From NCBI GenBank assembly GCA_023435895.1, contig JAEZLH010000017.1:186001-250000 (forward strand): a DNA stretch of 64,000 nt. The letters run 5' to 3'. Within the stretch, counting starts at the first letter, position 1. Each line of letters begins with the position of its first letter. Shown here in pieces: positions 8,370-16,878 of the stretch. The stretch comes from Bacillota bacterium. GTDB lineage: Bacteria > Bacillota > Clostridia > Lachnospirales > Lachnospiraceae. Both the position numbers and the translations under genes were made by a program. The notes below the pieces were generated by a model. It was not told the DNA's origin and made no database searches. It was given only the letters and a program-made list of their open reading frames with translations.

Positions 8370-9216
8370 GAAAGAATTACGTTCCTACTTTACTTCGATG
8401 ATCGGTTATGTGTTTATCGCATTTTTCCTTGTTATAATCGGAATCGGAGTATTTATGCAGAACCTGTACTCAAAATATGCAAATTTTGAATATACGTTAG
8501 CTTCGATCACCTTTTTATTTGTATTATTAACACCGGTATTGACCATGAGACTGATGGCTGAAGAGAATAAACAAAAAACAGATCAGTTATTGCTTACTTC
8601 TCCACTTACCGCTAGTGCGATTGTAGTTGGTAAATTTTTAGCAGTTTTCACCGTATTTTTATCTGCCATGGCGGTTACCAGTTTCTATCCTTTGATTCTA
8701 TCAAAGTATGGTGATGTGCCTTTGTTATCGGCTTATTCCGGTATTGTAGGTTTTATCGCCCTTGGCGCAGCCTATCTTTCCATCGGCTTATATATTTCTT
8801 CCTTAACGGAGAGCCAGGTGGTTGCAGCGGTGGTTTCCTTTGTAATCTTTTTGTTTACCTTCTTAATGAGAGATATTGCGAATGCAGTTCCATCCGATAA
8901 CAGAACAGCATTTATTGTTTTCACGGTAATCATTATTCTTGCCGGAGTAATCTTTTATCGAATGATGAACAATATGACAATTGCAGTTGGCGCAGCCCTA
9001 CTATTAGAAATTGCATTATTCCTGATTTATATGTTAAAGCCTACTTTGCTAGATGGTTCTGTATCAAAGGTAACAAACTGGTTATCAGTGGTTGCCCGTT
9101 ATGATCAGTTTAACTACAGTATTTTTGACGTAAGCGGAATTGTTTATTATATCAGTATCACCTTTTTATTTGTGTTCTTAACAACACAAGTAATTAGAAA
9201 AAAGAGATGGAGCTAG
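8353..9216 (+). CDS. ABC-2 type permease, GldF-like
   Basis: 287 residues from the ATG at 8353 (MLAIYKKELRSYFTSMIGYVF). The ribosome binding site GAGGAGG lies in the acidic tail codons of the ATPase gene. About six transmembrane segments are visible, with the typical N-terminal KKEL...YF segment and the TDQLLLTSPL motif of the ABC-2 permease subfamily that partners GldA. It should form the membrane channel of the transporter. The ATPase overlap implies translational coupling. Confidence 0.88.
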   Translation: MLAIYKKELRSYFTSMIGYVFIAFFLVIIGIGVFMQNLYSKYANFEYTLASITFLFVLLTPVLTMRLMAEENKQKTDQLLLTSPLTASAIVVGKFLAVFTVFLSAMAVTSFYPLILSKYGDVPLLSAYSGIVGFIALGAAYLSIGLYISSLTESQVVAAVVSFVIFLFTFLMRDIANAVPSDNRTAFIVFTVIIILAGVIFYRMMNNMTIAVGAALLLEIALFLIYMLKPTLLDGSVSKVTNWLSVVARYDQFNYSIFDVSGIVYYISITFLFVFLTTQVIRKKRWS

Positions 9217-9234
9217 GGAAAGGAGAATAAAGCT

Positions 9235-10677
9235 GTGAGTGATAAGAATAAGAAACCCCTTTTAAATAATATAAAAGCATCCTTTTCCGGAAGAAAATTA
9301 CGCAGCGGGGCATATGTGACTGCCATGTCAGTTGTAGTTATAGTAATTGTTCTGGTAGTAAATATGCTTTTCACAAAGATGAATTTTCAGGTGGATTTAA
9401 GTACGGAAGGTATGTATAGTTTATCTGATGATTCTAAGAAGCTGGTTAAGGACTTAAAGGATGATATAACGATTTATTATTTGGCACAAAACGGAACAGA
9501 GAAGGATTTGTTCACCAATATTGTAAAGCAATATGACAGTGCCTCTGACAAAGTGAAATTAGAATATAAAGATCCTGTATTGTATCCAAAATTTGTAGAA
9601 CAGCACGGAATTGATGACCAGGTTACCAACAGCAGCTTTCTGGTTGTGAATAATAAGAATAAGAGAGCGAAATACATCGATTATAATGATTTGCTTGTTA
9701 TGGAGACGAATCCCCAAACCTATGAGCAAACACCTACCGCACTGGATGTGGAAGGGGAGATTACTGCTGCAATTCAAAATGTTACAACAACGGATCCAAC
9801 AAAGATGTATGTAGTGGAAGGTCACGGAGAAACAGCAACAGGAAATTCATTTAATGAGCTGGTAAAGAAGATGAATGTAACGACGGAATCTTTACAGACT
9901 GCATCCAAAGAAATTCCAAAGGATTGCGATATGCTCTTTATCAACGCCCCTACCAGTGATTTTTCAGACAGTGAAACAAAGATGGTTAAAGACTATCTGA
10001 TTAATGGCGGTAAGGCTGTTATTACCGTAGACTTTAACTCAGAAAAGCTGAAAAACTTTTTATCTATTCTTGACTATTATGGAGTGGATACCGTGAATGG
10101 TGTTGTTATGGAAGGTGATGATAACATGCATATCAGCGGATATAATAATTACCTCCTGCCAACGATTAACTCGGATGACATAACAAAGAATGTAAGAGAA
10201 AAAGATGTACCGGTATTTATGCCAAATGCAACTGGTTTAAAGGATTCAGAGCAAAAGAGAAAAACGATTACCATAAAGCCACTTCTTTCTACTTCTGATT
10301 CAGCTTATTCTAAGGTGGATATGACCAGTAAGACCATCGAGAAAGAGGATGGTGACATCAACGGACCGTTTAATGTTGGTGTAGTAGCAACGGATGAATT
10401 TAACGGTGTTACCTCCGGTATTGTAGTGTTAGGAAGTTCCTATGCCTTTGGAGATGAGACTTCTGAGTATGCGAATGCTTCCCTGTTAAGCGGAACAATT
10501 GGTTATTGTGTTGGTAATAAGGATTTGCTCTCCATTCCAACAAAGAGCTTATCTAGCCCATCCCTCCAACTGTCCCAAAACCAGGCTATTGTGATCGGCA
10601 GTACAGTTGTAATTATTATTCCAATTATAATTCTTGTAGCAGGCGGCTTTGTCTACTATAGAAGGAGGAGAAGATAA
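9235..10677 (+). CDS. GldG-family ABC auxiliary protein
   Basis: 480 residues from a GTG start with AGGAG at 9221. One N-terminal membrane helix (about residues 25-47), a large extracytoplasmic region with the GldG/ABC_transp_aux features (MYSLSDDSKKLVKDLKDDITIYYL, VEGHGETAT, CDMLFINAPTSDFSDSE, GGKAVITVD) and a C-terminal helix followed by arginines (YYRRRRR). In gliding bacteria GldG forms a complex with GldF and GldA. The stop codon overlaps the next start by one base (TAATG). Confidence 0.85.
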   Translation: MSDKNKKPLLNNIKASFSGRKLRSGAYVTAMSVVVIVIVLVVNMLFTKMNFQVDLSTEGMYSLSDDSKKLVKDLKDDITIYYLAQNGTEKDLFTNIVKQYDSASDKVKLEYKDPVLYPKFVEQHGIDDQVTNSSFLVVNNKNKRAKYIDYNDLLVMETNPQTYEQTPTALDVEGEITAAIQNVTTTDPTKMYVVEGHGETATGNSFNELVKKMNVTTESLQTASKEIPKDCDMLFINAPTSDFSDSETKMVKDYLINGGKAVITVDFNSEKLKNFLSILDYYGVDTVNGVVMEGDDNMHISGYNNYLLPTINSDDITKNVREKDVPVFMPNATGLKDSEQKRKTITIKPLLSTSDSAYSKVDMTSKTIEKEDGDINGPFNVGVVATDEFNGVTSGIVVLGSSYAFGDETSEYANASLLSGTIGYCVGNKDLLSIPTKSLSSPSLQLSQNQAIVIGSTVVIIIPIIILVAGGFVYYRRRRR

Positions 10678-12146
10678 TGGCAAAAAGAAAGAAAAAGAAT
10701 GCCATTACTATGGTTTCCCTGTTATTGCTTCTGGTTGTGTTGATTGGAGTTTATGTATGGTACTCCGGCAGGGAACCAAAAACAGATAAACCGGAAGACT
10801 CGAATACCATTTCAGTAGCGAAGATTGATTCAACCAAAGTTAAAGAATTGCATTATGTTGGCAAAGATTACGAAATGGACTTTGTTCTGACAGATGGAGT
10901 TTGGAAAGAGAAGGATGATTCGGAGCGACCTATTGATCAGGATAATGTTTCTGCTATCATAGCACTCGTCAGCAATATCAATGCATCCAAGGTTGTTACC
11001 GATTCTACCAGTGATCTGGCGAGCTTTGGACTGGATAATCCGAAACCAAGTGTAGAAGTAACTTTGGAGGATGGATCAAAAGTTACCTTAAAGGTGGGAG
11101 GTGCAGTCCCTACCGGTGAGGGTTATTATGCATTAGTAAACAATGATAATAAAGTATATCTAGTGGATAATTCCTATGGTTCAGGACTTGTGTATACCCA
11201 GCTTTCTATGACTATGGTACAAAAGGCACCTGAGATTGATCCTGAGAAGTTAAACTATCTTAATATCGATATGAGAGACGGGCAAGATGTTGAACTATTG
11301 TTAAATGCACGTGGGGCAAAGGATATCAGCGGCTTTGATACTTATAAATGGCAGTTTTTAAAACCGTATGGTGATGGTTATGCTGCGGATGACACCGAAG
11401 TGCAGAAGATACAGCAAAATTATGCAAGCTTTACCTATAATGGTTGTGTTGACTATAAGGGAGAGGATTTGGCGAAATACGGGCTGGATAAACCTATGGC
11501 AACCATTACGGTAGGTTATTATGTAGAGCAGGCATCACCTACACCAACCACTCCGTCTACGGATTTACCTATCAAACGTTATAAGATTTATGTTGGTAAT
11601 AAGGCAGAGGATGATAATTACTATATACAAGTGGATGGTTTGAAGTCAGTTTATTTAATGGACTCTTCAAAAGTAGATGCAATGCTGAAGGTAGATACCT
11701 ATACCCTTGTTAATAAATATGCTGCTCTTCCGAATATATTGAAGGTAGATAAAGCATCTGTAAATATTGACGGTAAGTCATACGAATTAGATATCAAAAC
11801 AACAAAGACCAAAGATACCAACGGCGATGAGAAATCAACGCAGACCTTCAAATTCAATGGGAAAGATGCCGACGAGACTGCCTCCAGAGACTTATATAAA
11901 GCATTAATTGGTATTATGTACGATGCACCTCTTAAGGAAAAAGTTGATATTACGAATAAGAAGCCAATTTTATCCGCTTCCTTCCATGTGGCGGAAGAAA
12001 ATAAAACAATCTCCGTGACATTGTTGCCTTATAATGACAGCTTTGATTTAATCGATAAAGGTACCGGTATTTACTTCCTGGCCGACAAGAGAAAGATTGA
12101 TTTAATTATAAAAGCAGTCAATGACTTTGATGCTTCATTAAAATAA
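10677..12146 (+). CDS. DUF4340 domain-containing membrane-anchored protein
   Basis: 489 residues. A basic N-terminus (MAKRKKKNA) precedes one transmembrane helix at about residues 11-29; the rest is outside the membrane. DUF4340-type repeats are seen at about 65-200 (LTDGVWKEKDD, ASFGLDNPKPSVEVTLEDG, GYYALVNNDNKVYLVD) and again at about 215-340 (GLDKPMATITVGY). DUF4340 genes regularly follow gldG-like genes, and this one starts on the stop codon of its neighbour, so it is part of the same complex by context. Molecular function is unknown. Confidence 0.85.
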   Translation: MAKRKKKNAITMVSLLLLLVVLIGVYVWYSGREPKTDKPEDSNTISVAKIDSTKVKELHYVGKDYEMDFVLTDGVWKEKDDSERPIDQDNVSAIIALVSNINASKVVTDSTSDLASFGLDNPKPSVEVTLEDGSKVTLKVGGAVPTGEGYYALVNNDNKVYLVDNSYGSGLVYTQLSMTMVQKAPEIDPEKLNYLNIDMRDGQDVELLLNARGAKDISGFDTYKWQFLKPYGDGYAADDTEVQKIQQNYASFTYNGCVDYKGEDLAKYGLDKPMATITVGYYVEQASPTPTTPSTDLPIKRYKIYVGNKAEDDNYYIQVDGLKSVYLMDSSKVDAMLKVDTYTLVNKYAALPNILKVDKASVNIDGKSYELDIKTTKTKDTNGDEKSTQTFKFNGKDADETASRDLYKALIGIMYDAPLKEKVDITNKKPILSASFHVAEENKTISVTLLPYNDSFDLIDKGTGIYFLADKRKIDLIIKAVNDFDASLK

Positions 12147-12221
12147 GATTTGGGTTATAAGCTCATTGTATACTGCATCAAATAGTAATTTACACAAACC
12201 AAAAGAGTTATGTTTAATTTA

Positions 12222-12302
12222 AAGACGTGTTGTAAAAGAAATACTCCCAAGTAAAATCAGAAAGTGATTTTTGATTAAGAGTAGAATTTTATAACACGTC
12301 TT
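12222..12302 (+). terminator. Long terminator hairpin after the ABC operon
   Basis: AAGACGTGTTGTAAAA (12222-12237) pairs with TTTTATAACACGTCTT (12287-12302). Inside, TACTC/GAGTA and AAATCA/TGATTT extend the stem. The T-run is weak, so transcript stabilisation is an alternative role. Confidence 0.6.
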
Positions 12303-12445
12303 ATTTCATTGTATGTACACAGGACAAATTTCCATTTATAATATAAATAGAACTTGTACGAATATTATATTCTTTTACATAATATATTAGCATATGAGGA
12401 TGACGGACGAGGTGAATTAGGGAAAGGCCTGGGATTGGAGCAGCG

Positions 12446-14980
12446 ATGAGTTTAAAAAGAAAGATTGTTTTAATGGGAATTTGTATCGGAATTGTATTGA
12501 TTGTTCTTACAGTAAATATAATCCGAGCAGTACAAAATGGTAATCCGAGCAGTCCGGATAAGGAGAAAGTGCCTGAGCATATTATAACCAATGCGGAAGC
12601 CTTCCGTTTGTTCAGCTATTTAAGCTATAACAAAGCGGAGAGAGATGCAATTCCCATGGGTATAGAATATGAGGATGAGAAGATGTCTGGGTGGTATGAT
12701 AGCTATATTAATGCAGCATGTAAAATGGGTCTCATTGATAATCGCGTTAAGCTAAATCCGGAAGTTGCACTGACTTATGGGGAATGCAAGAATTATGTGG
12801 ACAAATTGATTTATTCAAATTCTGACTATCAAGAAGCCTACAATAAGATTACCTTTGATTTTACCAAAGCAAAGGAGGACATGCTGGTTGCAGACTTTCT
12901 AGAACTGTATCAGGCTTTACTAAATACCATACCAAAAGAAAAGAGAAAGGTGACGGAAGATACCTTATTAGTGGTAGGCAGGGATATCAGCGAGGATGGG
13001 AAGGATCGTATGGTAACAGATAAAGGGAAATATTATTATCTGAATGCCAAAGAGTACGAAAAATATATTAATAAGCAGGCCAAGCCCCAAATTACAGTCA
13101 CGCCTCCTCCGAACCAGGATAGTGTTAACGGAGATAATAACAAAAACCTGGTCGATCGTTTTATGGATGAAGGAATTAAAGTTTTGGTAAGTGACCAGGA
13201 ACTGGTATATATAACCGGTGTTACCACAGAAAAGATTGTTGTACATAATGTTTGGATTCAATCAGGAAAAAACACACAGCTGGAAACTTATATTAACGGG
13301 ATTACCAAACGCTTTGAGGCCATATCAGAGATTAAAACATCAATTGAAAAGGTAATTGGTGATATCACGATAGAGAATAGGAAGATTGTGAAAGTAAATG
13401 TAAAACCGGATAAAATCCACGGTAAGGTACTTAGTATTGGAAAGAATTATATTGAGGTATCTGGCTATGGAAAAGTGCCTTTGGAGGACGATTATAAAAT
13501 CTATAAGGTATATGGAGAATTAGGGCTAGAACCCACCAGCAGTATTTTGGTAGGGTATGATAATACCGAATTCGTAGTTTCCAATGGTAAGATCAGTGCA
13601 GCATTGATTACTGGAGGAATTAAGGCAGAAAATATCAGAGTATTAATAAAAAATAACGGTTACAAGGGTAACTACCATCAAGATGTGGTTCTGACCGCTA
13701 CCACAGATTATACCGTGAGTACAAAAAAATCAAAGAAAAGCTTCAAGGCAGGTGATAAGCTGACTATTAATCCCGATAATGAATTATTTTCAGAAGGAAG
13801 GATTATAGTAAAGCCTACTATAGGAACAGGGAAAATCCAGTTGCTTTCGGTTAATAGGGCCTGCGGTAACCCCAAGTATCGAGGGACAGTAGAGATTGCC
13901 AAAGGAGACGATGGTTTATTGGTAGTAAATGAGCTTCCAATGGAAGAATATCTTTATGCGGTAATCCCTAGTGAGATGCCAACCAGTTATGGAGTGGAGG
14001 CTTTGAAGGTTCAAGCGGTATGTGCCAGGAGTTATGCTTACCGCCATCTTATGGCTAATAGTTTGAGTGAATATGGTGCTCATGTGGATGATAGCCAATC
14101 TTTTCAGGTATATAATAATACAGCCGAAAATGAAGATTCTATTTTAGCAGTGAAGGATACTTATGGCCAGGTACTAAAATACAATGATAATGTTATTGTA
14201 GCATATTATTTTTCCACCTCCTGCGGGCATACAGCCAGTCCTTCCAGCGTTTGGTCAACTAATTCGAAACTGCCTTATTTAGACGGAAAGCTGATGTTAA
14301 CCGAAGCAAAAGGAGATGCTTTGGAGGCACAGAGCAGTGCGGAGAAGAAATACGATGATTTATCCTCTGAAAAGAAATTTGAACAATTTATAACATCAAC
14401 GGATTTTACTACCTACGACAGTGAATTCAGTTGGTACCGTTGGAAGGTGAGTATGGATGCGGATGATGTGGAGAAAGTAATTAATAAAAATCTTGCCACC
14501 AAATACAACGCAAGTCCGGACACTATATTAACACGCAATAAAGATGTGAAAGCCGGTTCTTCTAATGAATATCAAAGCAAACCGGTGGATACAGTAGGTA
14601 ATCTCGTGGATATTAGTGTAACAAAAAGGGATAGTAGTGGAATTATTACCGAGATGATAATAAAGGGCAGTAAGAATACAATTAAGGTAAAGATGGAATA
14701 TAATATCAGAGCACTGTTAGCACCGTTATATGATGAAATTGTCCGTCAGGATAATACGAAAGTAAAAAGTATGAGTTTGCTTCCCAGTGCATTTTTTATG
14801 GTAGATGAGAAGAAGAAGGGTGGAAAGCTGAATACGCTTACTTTAACCGGCGGAGGCTTTGGACACGGTGTTGGGATGAGCCAGAATGCGGTTAAGAATC
14901 TAATTGCAGAAGGTAAGAATTACAAAGATATTGTTTCGTACTTCTATCAGGGAACTCTGCTTGGGAATATTTATAATTGA
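12446..14980 (+). CDS. SpoIID/LytB-domain protein with N-terminal SLH-like region
   Basis: 844 residues. One signal-anchor helix at about residues 8-29, then a region resembling an S-layer homology or copper-amine-oxidase-like module (AEAFRLFSYLSY...GWYDSYINAACKMGLI), a middle beta-rich region, and a C-terminal SpoIID domain from about residue 480 to the end. The catalytic glutamate of SpoIID lies in VIPSEMP (about E510); DSQSFQVY, the STSCGH segment and FGHGVGMSQ are also present. SpoIID is a glycan-strand lytic transglycosylase that cuts stem-peptide-free glycan during engulfment. The length, about twice that of classical SpoIID, suggests a vegetative or SpoIID-like paralogue. Confidence 0.85.
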   Translation: MSLKRKIVLMGICIGIVLIVLTVNIIRAVQNGNPSSPDKEKVPEHIITNAEAFRLFSYLSYNKAERDAIPMGIEYEDEKMSGWYDSYINAACKMGLIDNRVKLNPEVALTYGECKNYVDKLIYSNSDYQEAYNKITFDFTKAKEDMLVADFLELYQALLNTIPKEKRKVTEDTLLVVGRDISEDGKDRMVTDKGKYYYLNAKEYEKYINKQAKPQITVTPPPNQDSVNGDNNKNLVDRFMDEGIKVLVSDQELVYITGVTTEKIVVHNVWIQSGKNTQLETYINGITKRFEAISEIKTSIEKVIGDITIENRKIVKVNVKPDKIHGKVLSIGKNYIEVSGYGKVPLEDDYKIYKVYGELGLEPTSSILVGYDNTEFVVSNGKISAALITGGIKAENIRVLIKNNGYKGNYHQDVVLTATTDYTVSTKKSKKSFKAGDKLTINPDNELFSEGRIIVKPTIGTGKIQLLSVNRACGNPKYRGTVEIAKGDDGLLVVNELPMEEYLYAVIPSEMPTSYGVEALKVQAVCARSYAYRHLMANSLSEYGAHVDDSQSFQVYNNTAENEDSILAVKDTYGQVLKYNDNVIVAYYFSTSCGHTASPSSVWSTNSKLPYLDGKLMLTEAKGDALEAQSSAEKKYDDLSSEKKFEQFITSTDFTTYDSEFSWYRWKVSMDADDVEKVINKNLATKYNASPDTILTRNKDVKAGSSNEYQSKPVDTVGNLVDISVTKRDSSGIITEMIIKGSKNTIKVKMEYNIRALLAPLYDEIVRQDNTKVKSMSLLPSAFFMVDEKKKGGKLNTLTLTGGGFGHGVGMSQNAVKNLIAEGKNYKDIVSYFYQGTLLGNIYN

Positions 14981-15072
14981 TACTACACTGGATGAGAAGA
15001 GACCGCTCTAGATTCGTGCGACAAGATATTGCATAAGCAAATTAAGCCTTTCAAACGTTATAAAATGTACAA

Positions 15073-15106
15073 AACCGGAGAAACAGGATAAATTGTTTCT
15101 CCGGTT
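15073..15106 (-). terminator. Terminator of the yihY gene
   Basis: AACCGGAGAAACA (15073-15085) pairs perfectly with TGTTTCTCCGGTT (15094-15106). On the minus strand it is followed by TTTGTACATTTT, so it serves the minus-strand gene. Confidence 0.7.
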
Positions 15107-15132
15107 GGATTGAAAGAAGTAATAATGAAAGC

Positions 15133-16020
15133 TTAGCCTTTTACCGGTATATGATAGAGCTGTCTAATTTTTTGAACAAATTCCTTGTTCTCAAATAAAA
15201 GATTAAACTCAGCACCGATAAATAAAATATACATACAAAAATACATCCATAACATAAATAAAACAATAGCAGTAAGGCTTCCATACATGGAAGAGTAATT
15301 GGAAAAGTTATCGATATAAAAGGAAAAGGCGTATGAGAAGCCCATCCATCCAACAGCACATAACATCGCACCCGGAAGCTCATTCATTAATTTGCTGGTG
15401 CGATTAGGAACAAAAGAATAAATCATAAGGAAGAATATAATCAGAATGATGAGACCAAGGATGGTCCGCAAACTGATAATAATAAATGCAGTATCCCGTA
15501 AAACAGGTAGCTTCTGTTCAATCCAAAAATAAAGACGGTTACCGAATACAAATAAAATCATGGTCGCTATTAACATGATAGCAAAGATTAAGGTGTAGAT
15601 TGCAGATACAGCGCGAAGTAAAAAGTATTTTCTGGTTTCTTTAATGTTCGATACAGAATTCAACCCCTTCATAATGGCAAGGAACCCTTTTCCTGCTGAC
15701 CATAATGCTGAAATTGCAGTTACCGAGATCAATGTTCTGGAGGTATCAGTATGATATACTTCATAAAATACCGATACGAACATAGAGTTAATTGCAGTCG
15801 GGAACATCTGAGTGAGAATTTTCAACGTGGTACTTTCACCAAGTTTAAAATACTGAACAATACTTAACAGTAACATAATAAAAGGGAAAAAGGAAATAAT
15901 AATAAAAAAAGAGGCCTGAGCGGAATATGCTTCTACATGGTCTTCTTTTATTTTTTTGCCAAATAGGTTGACTAGACGATAAGTTGCTTTAATCACACCG
16001 ATAACTCCTTTCAAATGCAT
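15133..16020 (-). CDS. YihY/BrkB family inner-membrane protein
   Basis: 295 residues with about six transmembrane segments. Family features seen: an amphipathic N-terminus, AYSAQASFFIIISFFPFIMLLL, a conserved WSAGKGFLAIMKGLN segment, and GAMLCAVGWMGFSYAFSFYIDNFSNYSSMYGSL-like spacing near the C-terminus. Formerly annotated as ribonuclease BN in error; the function of the family is not known. It is monocistronic, with its own terminator at 15073. A GGAG-type site (AAAGGAG) precedes the ATG. Confidence 0.88.
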   Translation of the reverse strand: MHLKGVIGVIKATYRLVNLFGKKIKEDHVEAYSAQASFFIIISFFPFIMLLLSIVQYFKLGESTTLKILTQMFPTAINSMFVSVFYEVYHTDTSRTLISVTAISALWSAGKGFLAIMKGLNSVSNIKETRKYFLLRAVSAIYTLIFAIMLIATMILFVFGNRLYFWIEQKLPVLRDTAFIIISLRTILGLIILIIFFLMIYSFVPNRTSKLMNELPGAMLCAVGWMGFSYAFSFYIDNFSNYSSMYGSLTAIVLFMLWMYFCMYILFIGAEFNLLFENKEFVQKIRQLYHIPVKG

Positions 16021-16217
16021 TGTTTAGGATTTTAACCACCAGGACGAATGAATGCAGCAGGATATTTCTATAAACTATGCACCAAATATGGATTAGTGAA
16101 TAGATTAAAGTATTTTTCATAGTTATTTCACAGTAAATAAATGAAATAATGGGGAGCATAATACTAATATATTTGATTTGATGCGATTTTATTCCACTGT
16201 TCATTGAGGGGATTCAT

Positions 16218-16367
16218 ATGTATAAGATGGAATTTAGTTCCAATGCTGACTTTCTCATTATAACGCAAACATATAAAAAAGCAATAAAGAATAAGAAACA
16301 AAGAAATACATCCATTTTATCATTAATTAGAACGTTATTTCACTTGTGTTTCACGGGTGAAAGATAA
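16218..16367 (+). CDS. Possible 49-residue basic small protein
   Basis: ATG at 16218 with GAGGGG seven bases upstream; the product begins MYKMEFSSNADFLIITQTYK and is rich in Lys and Arg, with a short hydrophobic patch near the end. Nothing recognisable. The ribosome binding site is the only support, and a chance frame remains quite possible. Confidence 0.25.
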   Translation: MYKMEFSSNADFLIITQTYKKAIKNKKQRNTSILSLIRTLFHLCFTGER

Positions 16368-16370
16368 GTG

Positions 16371-16406
16371 GGAAAGCAATGTGAATATGGAAAGCAATGT
16401 GAATAT
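16371..16406. repeat. Two tandem copies of an 18-base unit
   Basis: GGAAAGCAATGTGAATAT occurs twice back to back (16371-16388, 16389-16406) and a third copy begins with GGAAA. It lies directly before a copy of the dispersed hairpin repeat. Confidence 0.8.
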
Positions 16407-16427
16407 GGAAACCATAATGGTATGATA

Positions 16428-16458
16428 TACCGACGAATGCAAATACTCCTTTTCGGAA
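16428..16458. repeat. Short dispersed hairpin repeat
   Basis: TACCGACGAATGCAAATACT then CCTTTTCGGAA. Nearly identical to the copy at 34645-34674 and related to 6851-6889. CCGA and TCGG at the ends can pair around a conserved loop. Confidence 0.6.
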
Positions 16459-16612
16459 ATCATTTATCGTAATCATTATGCTATTGAGAATTGGGAGTGA
16501 ACAGTAACTGATGTAGAGAATCGTCGAATAATAGCCATAACAAACATTTGCTTAAATAAACATGATATTATATAATTTAGTTGATATTTTATTCTTTATG
16601 AGGGATAAACTA

Positions 16613-16640
16613 TTGATTTTTCCATAGTTTATAGTATGAT
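16613..16640 (+). promoter_or_regulatory. Sigma-A-type promoter of the 46-residue protein and TPR gene
   Basis: TTGATT (16613-16618), a 16-base spacer and TATGAT (16635-16640), about 64 bases before the small gene at 16704. Confidence 0.55.
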
Positions 16641-16703
16641 TAATAGGGTAAAGATAAAATTTTGTTAATTTTGTAATCCTCTCTCGGGGAAAAGGAGTTC
16701 TAT

Positions 16704-16844
16704 ATGATTAATTTTGATGAAGAGATTGAAAAATTTCAGCCAAGCTTGGAAGTAGAACAAGCGGAAGATGTGATAAATAATAATAATCTTACAGATATGT
16801 CAGACATACTGAAAGAGTTTTTAAAGGATAATAAAGATAAATAA
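16704..16844 (+). CDS. Small acidic hypothetical protein (46 residues)
   Basis: ATG at 16704 with AAAGGAG six bases upstream, below a good promoter, and 34 bases before the TPR gene. The product starts MINFDEEIEKFQPSLEVEQA and is acidic and probably helical, ending in a KDNKDK tail. No known family is recognised. Position, spacing and promoter make it very likely a real gene co-transcribed with the zinc-ribbon TPR protein, perhaps a partner of it; that role is inference. Confidence 0.65.
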   Translation: MINFDEEIEKFQPSLEVEQAEDVINNNNLTDMSDILKEFLKDNKDK

Positions 16845-16878
16845 GAATTGATAGAATACGATAGACAGGTGGGATGGT

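Larger units (their letters stand above)
16021..16703. other. Long intergenic region with repeats and a promoter
   Basis: Upstream region of both yihY (minus) and the small acidic protein gene (plus). It holds a weakly supported 49-codon frame, an 18-base direct repeat, one copy of the dispersed hairpin repeat and a sigma-A promoter, each listed separately. The rest is AT-rich and shows nothing else supportable. Confidence 0.5.

Noticed and set aside
12354..12398. Sigma-E promoter before the SpoIID-domain gene
   Set aside because: GAATATT and CATATGAG occur, but no spacing between such boxes fits the expected 14-15 bases.
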